Shown in pieces: positions 8,027-17,926 of a DNA stretch of 64,000 nucleotides. The notes below the pieces were generated by a model that was not told the origin of the DNA, ran no database searches, and saw only the letters and a list, made by a program, of their open reading frames with translations. The translations under genes and the position numbers were made by a program. Position 1 is the stretch's first letter. The number at the start of each line of letters is the position of its first letter. The stretch is from Clostridiaceae bacterium Marseille-Q4145 (GTDB lineage Bacteria > Bacillota > Clostridia > Lachnospirales > Lachnospiraceae), in the NCBI GenBank assembly GCA_018223365.1, contig JAGTTP010000001.1:620001-684000 (forward strand), written 5' to 3'.

Positions 8027-11000
8027 TTCGCTTTTCCGTCGGAAGTATCCGCCGGGAACTCTTTTAATCTGCCTTTGCAGTATCCATAAATCAGCTCTGC
8101 ATCCATGGCGTCCACTTCACCATCTCCGTCCACATCTGCTGCCTTTAACTGCTCTTCGGACGCCTCGATTTCTCCATTGGCAATCTGGACTACCCGTTTC
8201 GCATCATCCTCATTGACAACACTGTCACCATTCACATCTCCGGTAAGTTGTTCCGCTCCTGCTATGGTAAGCTCCACTTCTGCAGACGGTGCGGTATAAT
8301 CCACCCCTGCCACGCCGTCTTTGTCCTGATATTTCACATGCTCAAAACGGATTTCAAATTCGGTATCCTCTGCCGTCAGCGGCTGATCCGAATAAGAAAT
8401 CAGATCCGTAATATCTCTGGAAGTTCCATTGGTATAATGAGCAATGACTTTGATTCCTGCCGGTTCAAACAGGTCACCCACTGCATAAGCCGTCTTTGTC
8501 GGAGGTTCTGCAATCTCCAAATGGTCAATGGTGCTTCCCAATGCCATCAATCGTCCGGAATCATTTTTAAAATAAATGGTTCCGTCTTTGTCTACAATCG
8601 GGCTGCAGATGGCATACTGGGCCTCTTCCCCATCCGGGGTAAAGAGTACCGGAGCCGTCTCATAATTCACCAGTTTTCCATTGACCCGATAACTTTCCGT
8701 TATGGTTTTTTCCGGTGCGGTCTGGCCTTCCTTATCCGTAATCACCCGTAATTTGCCAGGTGTATAGTTATCAAAGAAATAGATATAGGCAACGCCTTCG
8801 CTCTTCTCGTAGGCAGTTGTCAGAAGTCCGCTGGTCTGCGGATAACCCATGGTTTTTACCTGGTATGCAATTCCCCAGTTTTTAAGATCAAGCACCGTAA
8901 TATTATGACCGGAATAAGCACCAAACTGGCTGGCTCCGCAGACACCGATGTAAGCTCTGTTTCCATAGATGGTCGGAGTACTGGTACTCATGGGGATTCC
9001 TTCACTGCCATTTTTCAGCTGGATATACTTCAGAGAATTTTCATCAATAATACCATTTTCATCTACGGTCACCCCATAGAAATATCCGCCCTTGGATGTG
9101 AAATAGTAGGAGTTTGTCCCCTCTTGTCTCACAATGTTGCATCGAATATCCCCGGTGTGCGGAAGCGTGATCTGGCTGATCACAGCTCCCGTCTTCGGAT
9201 CCAGAGAAAGAAGACTGGCATGTCCGGTCGTATAGCCTGCTTCACCATCATCGGTTCCAATCAGGACAAAATCATTCGATGCATAAGCTCCTGCCCAGTA
9301 GAAACCGCCCTTCTGCGTATAGGCCCAGGAAGCTTTCTTCTCTTCCTTGGTGGAAGAAAGATCTTCATCCGTCACAGACAGGCATACAAAATTCGCACGC
9401 TCCACTTCTGACCGCCAGAAACCGGTATAAATATATCCATTCTTATAGATAATCGGACAGTTCGGCTGACCGCCCAGTTCATCATGGTAGATCCACAACG
9501 GTTCCAGCGTATCCGCATTAAACGCCTGGATACAGCCATTCGCCAGCCCCACGAAGATCATGCCGTCCGCATAGGTCGGCGGATTAATGGCAAAACTGGA
9601 AGCATGATCCATGGTTCCGCTGGCTTCCACTTCTCCCGTCATTTTGTTCACTTTATAGATCTGGTTTTTTGCGTAAGTATAAATATAATCCCCTATCAGA
9701 ATCGGACTTCCGCATGCATCGGAATCGTATCCTTTTCCTAATACTGTCGACCAGTACAGAACGGCTTCCTCTGCAGTTCTCGGAACCGGAATATTTTTTA
9801 CTACTCCGTTATTTTCCTCATCATACCGGAAGGTCGGCCATTCTGCATCAAATTTCACAAGTGAAGTATTTTCCGATGCTTTTTCCAGTTGAACGTTCAC
9901 CGTCTCCGCCTGGGAAGATGCCTTGTAATTGCTGACTTCCTTTGCCCGATATCCGCTGGCTGTGATGCGGTACGTATAAGAGGTTCCGGGGATCAGCCGA
10001 TACACGCCATTCTCCGGCAACACTGTTTTCTTGTTTCCATTATTTTTCACGAGGATCCGCGCATTTTCCGGCTCCGTCTTGAATGTTACAGATACCGGAT
10101 CCATCTGCCTGATGTGAATCGTATAAGTCATGGGAACACTGCCAGCAGCAATATTGTGAATCTCAATCGCTACGTTCTTTTCATCCCATCTATCCGGATC
10201 CTCTCCCAAGGCAAATTCTACATTTTCCAGTGAGTCATATCTCGCACCATCCATCAATGCATAATATCCGCCACAGCAATCCGTGGTATCCAGCGTGTTC
10301 GGAAATTCCGCCTGGAACCAAATTGCCTTACTTCCACGCTCTACCGTCACCCAATATTCATCAACATTACGGTTAAAACTGATGATATTTCCTTTCTGAT
10401 CTGTCAGGTCAAGTGCAGTACCTCCAAGAGAAGCCGCAAAGTTAATCATATGCAGGGATCTTTTGATTTGCACTTCATAATCCTGATACAGGGTAACGGA
10501 TGTGTCCGTATCTGAAGTTTTGGAAAGACGTATGGTCAGATTCTGTCCATATCCGGATTTTGCAACCAGTGAGCCGAGGATCGTGCAGGCGCCAGTTGAG
10601 GAATAAGGTTTCTTAATCTGTGTCTCATAAAAAACACCATTGGTTAAGCTAACCGTCGTCTGCTTTTGATAGCGGGCATTGATCAGATACCCGGTCTCGC
10701 CCGTTGCCTGTGCATAAACTGCCGTATTCATATCCGGTATCACGCACTCATAACTGTGTGTGTTTTTCTGATAAGCAGAACTTAGCGTGAATTCTTTTCG
10801 TTTTGTCGCTGTACTGCTGTCAAACAGTGCAAAAGCTGTCATGGCATCCTGGGTCTCCGGTGCTGCCACCTTCACCGTCTTTCCATCCGAAGCAAGGAAT
10901 GGCGCTGTACTGTGATACCAGGTTTCTTTGGTAGCTATATAGGTATACTGCTCTCCCGGCACCAATAAATAAGTTCCATCATCCTCCGCCTTAATTTCAG

Positions 11001-12510
11001 AAGATGCCTGATTGATCACTTGCACTTCCGTATCAGTAGGAATATTCAGCGTTACTTTCGCAGCATCTGTTCTGGTCACCCGCAACGTATAGACCGTCGG
11101 CGTCCCTTCTCCATATACTACTGACACTGGAATCTCATAAGTTTTCTTCTCCGGCAGATCCACTATGCCAGAGGTGTTCTGATTCACCAGTACCTTGCAG
11201 TCCTCTTCCAGAGGCGTTCCACTGATAACCACTCTGTCAGAAGTCGTACGAAGCTCATAGTCCATGGTCAGATTCTGAAATCCTGTCATCAGTTCTGTAT
11301 TTCCTGCTTTGACAGAAATATTTTTCAGAGTCGGATAACGCTGCAGTTCCATCTCGTAGGACTGAATCATCACATAGCCTGCATCCGCCCTGCTCTCATC
11401 TTCGACCGTGTACTGTGCTTCCAGTTGGAAAGTTCGTCCTTCCATTCCCTGCAGCACGCAAAATGCCAGTGCAGTATACTGACTGTTCCAGGTCCGGTTA
11501 AACGTTGATTTATCCTGACCATCTGTTCCCATATAGATCGTTCTCAAACGGGTTGTACCATCATCCGGAAGCGCTCCGGAAGCTGCATTGAGATAAATTC
11601 CGTTGGAACCGATGGTATCCGGGATCTGATAGACCGCTTTATGGGCTGCCTTATCCTGCTCTCCCGCATACGGATTTTTGTTATTGTCCAGAAGTTTAAT
11701 ATCTCCGAACCATTCTCCATCTGGAAGTGCGACCGTCAGATTCTTTTCAGAAGCGATCTCCACATTTCCTTCTGTCCGGTTCCAGGTGCCGTCTGATACA
11801 GAGAAATGATAGGTTCCCGCCGGCACCTGAATGGCTGTGCCGTCAGCTTTTGTCTCATTACCATAGACATCTGTCATGGTAATCTTCAATTCTGTAACTG
11901 CCTGTTCCCCTTTTGTCGCCGCAAACGTGACCGTATACTTCGGTCCGTTCAGAATTGCTTCATAGTCACTGACTGCCTGCTCCAGGGCTGTCTGCAGAGC
12001 TTTCGCATCTTCACTTTCTGCTCCGCGGCAGATTCCTTTTAACGCATTGTCATATGCCTGCTTTGCAGGCTCATACTTCTGAAGTTTTTCATAATCTTCT
12101 TTTTCCCGGTACTGGCCAAGATAACGGATCAAGTCCAGCATATTTTCTGAATAGGCATCTTCTGCTTCTGTAAAACAGAGAACCGTTACGTCTTTCAGCT
12201 TCGTATCCAGCTGATAGGCATTTCCGTCAAAAAAGCGCCGGTAATTGCCAGTCACTCCGTCAATAGAAGAAATCCATCCATCCTCCAGTCCGGCAAACTC
12301 ATGTCCACTTTCCAGCAGAAATTCCTGTACGGTCTGATCTTCTCTTCCTGTAAGCGCCGTCGGCTCAATGACCATTTCCGATGCAGTGGAAGCAGTTATG
12401 TAAACCGTTTTGGTTCCAGCAGCTTCCTCTGCATGTACGGTACCGCCAATCCCAATCAACAATGCGGCACAGAATAAAATGATCGCTGATAGTTTCCTTA
12501 AAGTCTTCAC
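8023..12510 (-). CDS. Large secreted PQQ-propeller surface protein with dockerin
   Basis: A 1,495-residue exported protein, last gene of the proposed riboswitch operon. Start is GTG 12510 behind AGGAGG, 13 bp after the transglutaminase gene. Order: signal peptide (1-27), a DUF4430-like region (about 34-118), a helical segment, several cadherin-like beta-sandwich repeats, a PEGA-like module, PQQ/WD40-like beta-propeller blades (about 900-1330), a Big_3-type Ig domain and a C-terminal dockerin (DVNGDSVVNEDDAKRVV and DVDGDGEVDAMDAELIYG, two calcium loops). The dockerin should dock onto a cohesin encoded in the same operon. No glycoside hydrolase domain is seen. It is a clear paralogue of the 1,052-residue protein at 25169. 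Confidence 0.85.
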   Translation of the reverse strand: MKTLRKLSAIILFCAALLIGIGGTVHAEEAAGTKTVYITASTASEMVIEPTALTGREDQTVQEFLLESGHEFAGLEDGWISSIDGVTGNYRRFFDGNAYQLDTKLKDVTVLCFTEAEDAYSENMLDLIRYLGQYREKEDYEKLQKYEPAKQAYDNALKGICRGAESEDAKALQTALEQAVSDYEAILNGPKYTVTFAATKGEQAVTELKITMTDVYGNETKADGTAIQVPAGTYHFSVSDGTWNRTEGNVEIASEKNLTVALPDGEWFGDIKLLDNNKNPYAGEQDKAAHKAVYQIPDTIGSNGIYLNAASGALPDDGTTRLRTIYMGTDGQDKSTFNRTWNSQYTALAFCVLQGMEGRTFQLEAQYTVEDESRADAGYVMIQSYEMELQRYPTLKNISVKAGNTELMTGFQNLTMDYELRTTSDRVVISGTPLEEDCKVLVNQNTSGIVDLPEKKTYEIPVSVVYGEGTPTVYTLRVTRTDAAKVTLNIPTDTEVQVINQASSEIKAEDDGTYLLVPGEQYTYIATKETWYHSTAPFLASDGKTVKVAAPETQDAMTAFALFDSSTATKRKEFTLSSAYQKNTHSYECVIPDMNTAVYAQATGETGYLINARYQKQTTVSLTNGVFYETQIKKPYSSTGACTILGSLVAKSGYGQNLTIRLSKTSDTDTSVTLYQDYEVQIKRSLHMINFAASLGGTALDLTDQKGNIISFNRNVDEYWVTVERGSKAIWFQAEFPNTLDTTDCCGGYYALMDGARYDSLENVEFALGEDPDRWDEKNVAIEIHNIAAGSVPMTYTIHIRQMDPVSVTFKTEPENARILVKNNGNKKTVLPENGVYRLIPGTSYTYRITASGYRAKEVSNYKASSQAETVNVQLEKASENTSLVKFDAEWPTFRYDEENNGVVKNIPVPRTAEEAVLYWSTVLGKGYDSDACGSPILIGDYIYTYAKNQIYKVNKMTGEVEASGTMDHASSFAINPPTYADGMIFVGLANGCIQAFNADTLEPLWIYHDELGGQPNCPIIYKNGYIYTGFWRSEVERANFVCLSVTDEDLSSTKEEKKASWAYTQKGGFYWAGAYASNDFVLIGTDDGEAGYTTGHASLLSLDPKTGAVISQITLPHTGDIRCNIVRQEGTNSYYFTSKGGYFYGVTVDENGIIDENSLKYIQLKNGSEGIPMSTSTPTIYGNRAYIGVCGASQFGAYSGHNITVLDLKNWGIAYQVKTMGYPQTSGLLTTAYEKSEGVAYIYFFDNYTPGKLRVITDKEGQTAPEKTITESYRVNGKLVNYETAPVLFTPDGEEAQYAICSPIVDKDGTIYFKNDSGRLMALGSTIDHLEIAEPPTKTAYAVGDLFEPAGIKVIAHYTNGTSRDITDLISYSDQPLTAEDTEFEIRFEHVKYQDKDGVAGVDYTAPSAEVELTIAGAEQLTGDVNGDSVVNEDDAKRVVQIANGEIEASEEQLKAADVDGDGEVDAMDAELIYGYCKGRLKEFPADTSDGKAN

Positions 12511-12523
12511 TTTTTTTCCTCCT

Positions 12524-14734
12524 CTATCGGCAGATACACAAAATCCAGCGATATTTCAGTTTCTCGGCCAGATTCCATTTTGCCATGCAGTTCTCCCGTA
12601 CCTGCTCGGCAAACTTCATTTCCTGTTCTTTTTGTTCTTCCGTCATAGAATGGCTGCTGAACAGCGCCTCATCCGAAAGCGCCCGCATTTCCTGATTTTC
12701 GCTTTCCTCTGCGGTTCCCCCATATTGCATCAGGCAGACCGCATATCCATACCAGGCCGCCACGCCTTCCTTTGGTGAAAGCAGTTCCATTTCCTGAAGC
12801 TTCTTCAAAAACTGTCTCCGGCGATAAATCTGACGTCCAACAAGTATCAGTAAGAGAAGAAGCAGAATCCACAGCAGATACAGCGGCGTTACCTTCCACT
12901 CGCCTCTGTCCCCGGACTCTTCTTCCAGCAGATCCGGTTCTTCCTGTGCCATATAGTCTTTGTTCGGTGTCTCATAAGAATCCTGTCCCAGACCATCATT
13001 CTCACTGACCCCGATCTCTTCCTGATCAATATAACCAGGCGTCGTCTCAAAAGGAATCCATCCGATTCCGTCCAGATAATACTCTGCCCATGCATGGGCA
13101 TGCGTTTCATCCAGCACCAGCTCTTCTCCCGGCACTGCCTGGCTGGCCTCCTCCGGACGAAGATAATATCCTTCCACATAACGGGCCGGAACGCCGTAAT
13201 ACCGAAGCATCAGTACTGCCGCCGTGGCATAATGGACACTGTATCCTTTTTTCTTCTGTTCCAGCGTATATGCCAGAAAATCATTGTTTCCATTCAGCGT
13301 CACAGCGCTTTCATCATATGCAAGATTTTCTTCCAGGCACTGATAGATCCGATCTTTGATCTCTGACAGTTTCAGTCTTCCCTCTGAAGGCGGAAGCAAA
13401 CGTCCCAGCGCAGCGGCCGCTGTATCCGTAATCTGAAGATCCTTATCATATACGTATTTCCGGTAAGCATCCTCACAGCGAAGATACTCCTGCTCTTTGT
13501 CCTCTTTCTGACCATCGGCCAGTTTCTGCAATACCGAATACCACTGGGGCACACTTCCCGGAAGATAAGAGATCTGATAACTTTGCTCCTTCTTCTTCAC
13601 TTCCGCATCGCCAATCACATCCGCCGAAAGCGTCGAACGGTCATGCAGCGCATACGGAAGATACAGATGTTCCCTGCAGGCACCCAGATTCGTAATTTCG
13701 ATGGTCTGTTCCCCGGTCTCTTCCTCTGTCAGATCCGAAGCCAGACCAATCATTTCATTTCCATAAAAATCATTCTTATGAAGCCAGTAGAACAGTGCCT
13801 CACTGTCTGCTCTTTCTTCTGCCGGAAGTTCCTCCCAGGCAGTTCCGGTATAATTTTCTCTGATTACCCCGCGTAAATACAGTTTCCCATACTGGTCTGC
13901 CTTCAAAGATAAAGCAGCCGCATCGGACTTTCTCCAGCTTCCCAGATTTTTCAGATTACCTTCCGGCATAGACTCGGTACTGCTGTCATACAAATACCGA
14001 TGGACACTCTCCTTCCACCAGTTCTCCTGGAACAGCTCCATCTTTCCCAGAAAAGTTCCTGCCACAAAGAGTAATACAAACGAGGCTGCAATCACCGCCG
14101 CATAAGCGGGAAGATTTCCCTTTTCTTCCCGATCTTTTCCTCTCTGCTCCCGAAAAACCGGGATCAGAATCAGGCCTGCCAGAAACGCCGCAGCCGGAAC
14201 CACTTCTTTAGAAAAACCGGTTACCAGCGCTGCCACTGCCAGAAAAATCACCGGCAGGAGGGGCCATAACGTTCCGTACCAGATGGCATTTGCAGCCAGA
14301 AATGCAGCCAGAAATCCAATGGAACACAATGCAAAATAGACATTTCCTTCTGAAACCACCTGAAAATCCAGATAAATCTTTCCTGTTTTTTCCGTCAGAA
14401 AATGCAGCATATCATTGGACAGCAAAAGGATTCCATCCCGAATCCGCCCATAAAAAATCCCGGCAAATAAGAGATACGGGATCAGTACCAACGCCTGTCG
14501 CCCTTTACTGTAACCTGCCAGCAGAAAGATTCCCAGGCAGATCACGGTGCCGCAGATTCCAGGGACTGCCCATCCGCATGGTACAGAAGAAAATGCCGGC
14601 ACAAACAATCCGGAAAGTCCCATCATCAGGAACACTGCCGCCAGAAATCTTCCGGCGTATGCCCTGCTATCCTCCACGGCTTCTTCCGGCACTGCCATCG
14701 TAAGCCCTGTTCTTGTCACGTCTTTTTTCCTCAT
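12524..14734 (-). CDS. Transglutaminase-like membrane protein with Ser in place of catalytic Cys
   Basis: A 736-residue TgpA-like protein: multiple membrane segments over about residues 25-235, an extracellular transglutaminase-like core around 420-570, then another membrane helix near 625-645 (LYLLWILLLLLLILVG) and a cytosolic tail. The His and Asp part is present (THAHAWAEYYLDG, WIPFETTPGY). The nucleophile segment reads GYSVHYATA, where family members usually have GYC/GVC, so the Cys is a Ser (codon 13238-13240). It may be inactive or act as a binding module. It abuts the DUF58 gene with no gap and completes a MoxR-DUF58-TgpA trio. Confidence 0.82.
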   Translation of the reverse strand: MRKKDVTRTGLTMAVPEEAVEDSRAYAGRFLAAVFLMMGLSGLFVPAFSSVPCGWAVPGICGTVICLGIFLLAGYSKGRQALVLIPYLLFAGIFYGRIRDGILLLSNDMLHFLTEKTGKIYLDFQVVSEGNVYFALCSIGFLAAFLAANAIWYGTLWPLLPVIFLAVAALVTGFSKEVVPAAAFLAGLILIPVFREQRGKDREEKGNLPAYAAVIAASFVLLFVAGTFLGKMELFQENWWKESVHRYLYDSSTESMPEGNLKNLGSWRKSDAAALSLKADQYGKLYLRGVIRENYTGTAWEELPAEERADSEALFYWLHKNDFYGNEMIGLASDLTEEETGEQTIEITNLGACREHLYLPYALHDRSTLSADVIGDAEVKKKEQSYQISYLPGSVPQWYSVLQKLADGQKEDKEQEYLRCEDAYRKYVYDKDLQITDTAAAALGRLLPPSEGRLKLSEIKDRIYQCLEENLAYDESAVTLNGNNDFLAYTLEQKKKGYSVHYATAAVLMLRYYGVPARYVEGYYLRPEEASQAVPGEELVLDETHAHAWAEYYLDGIGWIPFETTPGYIDQEEIGVSENDGLGQDSYETPNKDYMAQEEPDLLEEESGDRGEWKVTPLYLLWILLLLLLILVGRQIYRRRQFLKKLQEMELLSPKEGVAAWYGYAVCLMQYGGTAEESENQEMRALSDEALFSSHSMTEEQKEQEMKFAEQVRENCMAKWNLAEKLKYRWILCICR

Positions 14735-15880
14735 CTACAACACCACCATCTGAAGATCCTCTGCACAGGTCTGTGCATGATATACCATGGTATTCCACCG
14801 GTCATCTGCCGGAATTCCATCGCAGAGCAGAATGGAAATCTCTCCGCCGGAAAATTCCTCCAGGCTCTCCGGAATCTTCTTTGCAAAATAAATAATCTTT
14901 CCATATTCCGCACGTCCATAAGCATCCATCCAGAGAGAAACCCCATCTGTCACCGGATTCTGCCCGTTTTTCAACATCTGCGGCAGCAATCGCAACAGTT
15001 CCTCCAGGGTAAACGCTTCTTCCAGGCAGATCTCCTGTCCGTCGGTCCATCCGAGCGTATACTGCACTCCATCCTGGCTTAATGCCTGACAGATGGATGA
15101 TACGGATTCCGCCATGGCATCCATCTCCTCCGGATCTGCCTCTGCTGTATTCTTGTCCCAGAACACCAGCAGGGAACGGGATACCGGAAGACTTGCTTCC
15201 TTAACTAATATGTGATCCAGCTTGCTGGAAAGTTTCCAGTGAATCTGTTTTACCGGATCTCCCGGTGCATAGTCCCGAAGCTGGAAAATCTCTGAAGCAT
15301 CGTTTCCTCTTCGGTCTGGTGCGTAATTCTCCTCTTCCTCCTGCTGGCAGTAAGGAATCTGTAAGGATACTTCCGTGGAGAATGTATTGGGAAGAATCGA
15401 AGTTTTTCCATCGCTTTTACATGGAACCGAAAATGGAAGGAATCCAAGCCAGTCCATCACTGTCACTTTTTTGATCTCTGTATGGATATAGCCGCAATGT
15501 GTCCCGCAAATCGTGAACTCACTTTTGCCACTTCCTCCTGCCGGTACAGACATGACCAGCTCAAGTATGGAGTTCTCCCCTGTCAACCTGTTTTCCGCCT
15601 GCACTGTACAAAAGAGATGAACTGCTGGTATTCTGGCATGATTCTGAATGGTCACTTCTGCCTGAATCTCTTTTCCTTTCTCAGCTGTGGACGGCATTTT
15701 CAATTCTGCTTCCAGTTTCTCTTTTAATAAGAAATTCATCCCCCAGGTACCCACAGGCAGAACCAGCAGAAGCACAACTCCGCCCCAGACCTGCGGAGCC
15801 ATTCCCGACACCGCAACTGCACAGAGTAACAGGAACAGCAGCAGCCATCCTCCTAATGCAGTGAATTGTCTTTTTCTCAT
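14735..15880 (-). CDS. DUF58 membrane-anchored protein
   Basis: A 381-residue DUF58 protein. Two membrane helices lie in residues 8-50 and a C-terminal von Willebrand-like domain carries the family hallmark RDYAPGDPVKQIHWKLS (about 202-218). DUF58 proteins usually work with a MoxR ATPase and a transglutaminase-like membrane protein, exactly the neighbours here. The trio is thought to mature or insert metal or cofactors into exported complexes, but this is not proved. It overlaps the MoxR gene by four bases. Confidence 0.85.
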   Translation of the reverse strand: MRKRQFTALGGWLLLFLLLCAVAVSGMAPQVWGGVVLLLVLPVGTWGMNFLLKEKLEAELKMPSTAEKGKEIQAEVTIQNHARIPAVHLFCTVQAENRLTGENSILELVMSVPAGGSGKSEFTICGTHCGYIHTEIKKVTVMDWLGFLPFSVPCKSDGKTSILPNTFSTEVSLQIPYCQQEEEENYAPDRRGNDASEIFQLRDYAPGDPVKQIHWKLSSKLDHILVKEASLPVSRSLLVFWDKNTAEADPEEMDAMAESVSSICQALSQDGVQYTLGWTDGQEICLEEAFTLEELLRLLPQMLKNGQNPVTDGVSLWMDAYGRAEYGKIIYFAKKIPESLEEFSGGEISILLCDGIPADDRWNTMVYHAQTCAEDLQMVVL

Positions 15881-16824
15881 CTGGCACGGAACTCCTTCAC
15901 TGACGGTTTTTTCACGTCTTTCAGAATCTCTGTCAGCAAATCATCTGCAGTGTATTCATGAAGCCGCGCCTTTGCGGACAGAACCAGTCGATGTGCACAT
16001 ACGGATAAAAATACTTCTTCTACATCCTCCGGTAGTACATAATCTCTGTCCTTCAAAAAGGCATTGGCTTTCGCTGTTCTGCATACTGCCAGAGCACCTC
16101 GAGGACTGACACCCAACTGAATATACTCCTGATGACGGCTTGCCTCTGCAAGATCCGTTACGTATCCATAGATTTCATCTGCCACATAGACTTCCGTTGT
16201 ATCCACAATCAATTTTCTGAGTTCCGGAATGTCCACCACTGCTTTTAACTGATCCAACGGATTGGAATGGTGACGTTCTTTCATCAGCGCCACCTGGCTG
16301 TCACGGTCCGGATATCCCATGCTGAGGCGCATAAGAAAACGGTCCAGCTGTGCAGACGGCAGAAGCTGTGTACCTGCAGAACCAACCGGGTTCTGTGTTG
16401 CAAGTACCACAAACGGATCCGGAAGCGGATGAGTCACTCCATCTACTGTTACCTGATGCTCTTCCATTGCTTCCAGAAGCGCCGACTGTGTCTTACTGGA
16501 CGTACGGTTAATCTCATCTGCCAGCAGCAGATTGGTCATAATCGCTCCTGATTTGTACTGCAGTTTTCCGGATTCTTTTTCATATACAGAAAAACCGATA
16601 ATATCAGAGGGAAGCGTATCGGAAGTAAACTGAATTCGTCTGGAATCCAGACCCAGTGCTCTGGCAAACGCCATGGCAAGTGTGGTCTTTCCTACTCCCG
16701 GAATATCCTCCAGCAGAATATGTCCCTGTGCCAGGACTGCCATCAGTACTTTTCTGATGACATCGTCCTTACCAATAATTGCTTTTTTAATCTCATTTTG
16801 AATCTGTTCTGTCAGCTCCTGCAT
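15877..16824 (-). CDS. MoxR-family AAA+ ATPase
   Basis: A 315-residue cytosolic AAA+ ATPase. Walker A is GVGKTTLA within DIPGVGKTTLAMAFAR, Walker B is LLADEINR, and sensor 1 is LATQNP. A C-terminal lid domain ends near residue 300. MoxR proteins act as chaperones that remodel VWA-containing partners; the partner here is most likely the DUF58 protein encoded next. The start overlaps the end of the alpha/alpha-barrel gene by 32 bp, which ties its expression to the surface operon. Confidence 0.93.
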   Translation of the reverse strand: MQELTEQIQNEIKKAIIGKDDVIRKVLMAVLAQGHILLEDIPGVGKTTLAMAFARALGLDSRRIQFTSDTLPSDIIGFSVYEKESGKLQYKSGAIMTNLLLADEINRTSSKTQSALLEAMEEHQVTVDGVTHPLPDPFVVLATQNPVGSAGTQLLPSAQLDRFLMRLSMGYPDRDSQVALMKERHHSNPLDQLKAVVDIPELRKLIVDTTEVYVADEIYGYVTDLAEASRHQEYIQLGVSPRGALAVCRTAKANAFLKDRDYVLPEDVEEVFLSVCAHRLVLSAKARLHEYTADDLLTEILKDVKKPSVKEFRAR

Positions 16825-17926
16825 TTGTCTTCCCCTTTCTTCTCACCGCCAGTACCACTGCTCCTGCAGCTGCTGCCACGATCACGACTATCACGATTTC
16901 CATCCTCAAAATTCCGCTTTCCTGCGGACCTGTATATTGCTCAAAACTATATAACCGCTCTTCTCCCTGTCTGAGACGCAGAAGCGCTGTCTTTGCAAGA
17001 AGCACCTGCTCGCTTGCCATAAAATTGCTCTCCCTGTCAGACTGCGCGTGTGCATATCCGCCGTCATTTCTTGCAAATGCTTCCATGCCGTCGAGAAGCG
17101 TCACGCCATTTTCTGAGAACCGGTCATCTTCTGCCGGATCAATTCCAAGGGCACAAAGGGCAATGACCGTCTGTGCACAGGATTCAGCGCTTTCCTTTCC
17201 ATAGCTCACATAAGAACCATGTTCCGTCATATGTTCTGACAGCCAGGCAAGCGCTTCCTCAGATGCCGTCTTTACTTCTACCTCTGCCTGATAGGGTGCC
17301 AGCGCCTGAAGCGCCATAGCCGTAAGATCCGGATCTGCAGAACCCTTCTGTAATCCAAAGCTTCCATCCTGGTTCTGTTCCGCAAGAATCTGTTCGATGA
17401 TCATTTGCCGTGTGTAGACTGCATCCTGCGGTTCTTCATAGTCCTTTGCGTCCGCAGCAATCAGCGAATAAATCCATCCGTTCACTCCCTGGTCTCCCAG
17501 GCTTCCGCCCTGATACTGCCAGATGCCATCTTCCACAAGATTTGCTCCGCCAAACTGCTCCGGATCTTTTCCAAGGGCCAGGACGGTAAGGATGATACGA
17601 TCATATTCCGTTGCTTTCCGGTCGGAAAGGCTTCCATCTCTCTCATAGGTATCTTTTACATAGGCTTCCAAATTTTTTGCATAAGCCTGATAATGATCTT
17701 TCTCGCCTGCTAATGCCAGAGCCATGGCCGCCCAGTCACTCTGGGAAGAACCGGCAGGCAGTATTTCCTGCCGGTTCAAAATCATCTCGTCTTTTCCTTC
17801 CAGCGACATTCTTAAGCCCTTTGCCGCACTTTTCACTTCTTCCTTTATAGTTCCGGCAGCTGTTCCTGCGCCCAGCAATACCAGCATCATACACAGTAAT
17901 ACAGGAATCATCCGTTTTCGTTTCAT
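16793..17926 (-). CDS. Membrane-anchored prenyltransferase/squalene-oxidase repeat (alpha/alpha barrel) protein
   Basis: A 377-residue exported protein. A signal peptide covers residues 1-25. An alpha/alpha toroid with prenyltransferase-type repeats fills about 55-315 (LAEQNQDGSFGLQ, DPDLTAMALQALAPY, ARNDGGYAHAQ). A membrane helix near 343-362 followed by RRKGK anchors the C-terminus. The same fold forms the N-terminal half of animal intrinsic factor and transcobalamin. The gene overlaps the DUF4430 gene by four bases, so the two halves of the intrinsic-factor layout are produced together. There is no DXDD or similar cyclase motif, so a binding role is more likely than terpene chemistry. Confidence 0.8.
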   Translation of the reverse strand: MKRKRMIPVLLCMMLVLLGAGTAAGTIKEEVKSAAKGLRMSLEGKDEMILNRQEILPAGSSQSDWAAMALALAGEKDHYQAYAKNLEAYVKDTYERDGSLSDRKATEYDRIILTVLALGKDPEQFGGANLVEDGIWQYQGGSLGDQGVNGWIYSLIAADAKDYEEPQDAVYTRQMIIEQILAEQNQDGSFGLQKGSADPDLTAMALQALAPYQAEVEVKTASEEALAWLSEHMTEHGSYVSYGKESAESCAQTVIALCALGIDPAEDDRFSENGVTLLDGMEAFARNDGGYAHAQSDRESNFMASEQVLLAKTALLRLRQGEERLYSFEQYTGPQESGILRMEIVIVVIVAAAAGAVVLAVRRKGKTNAGADRTDSK

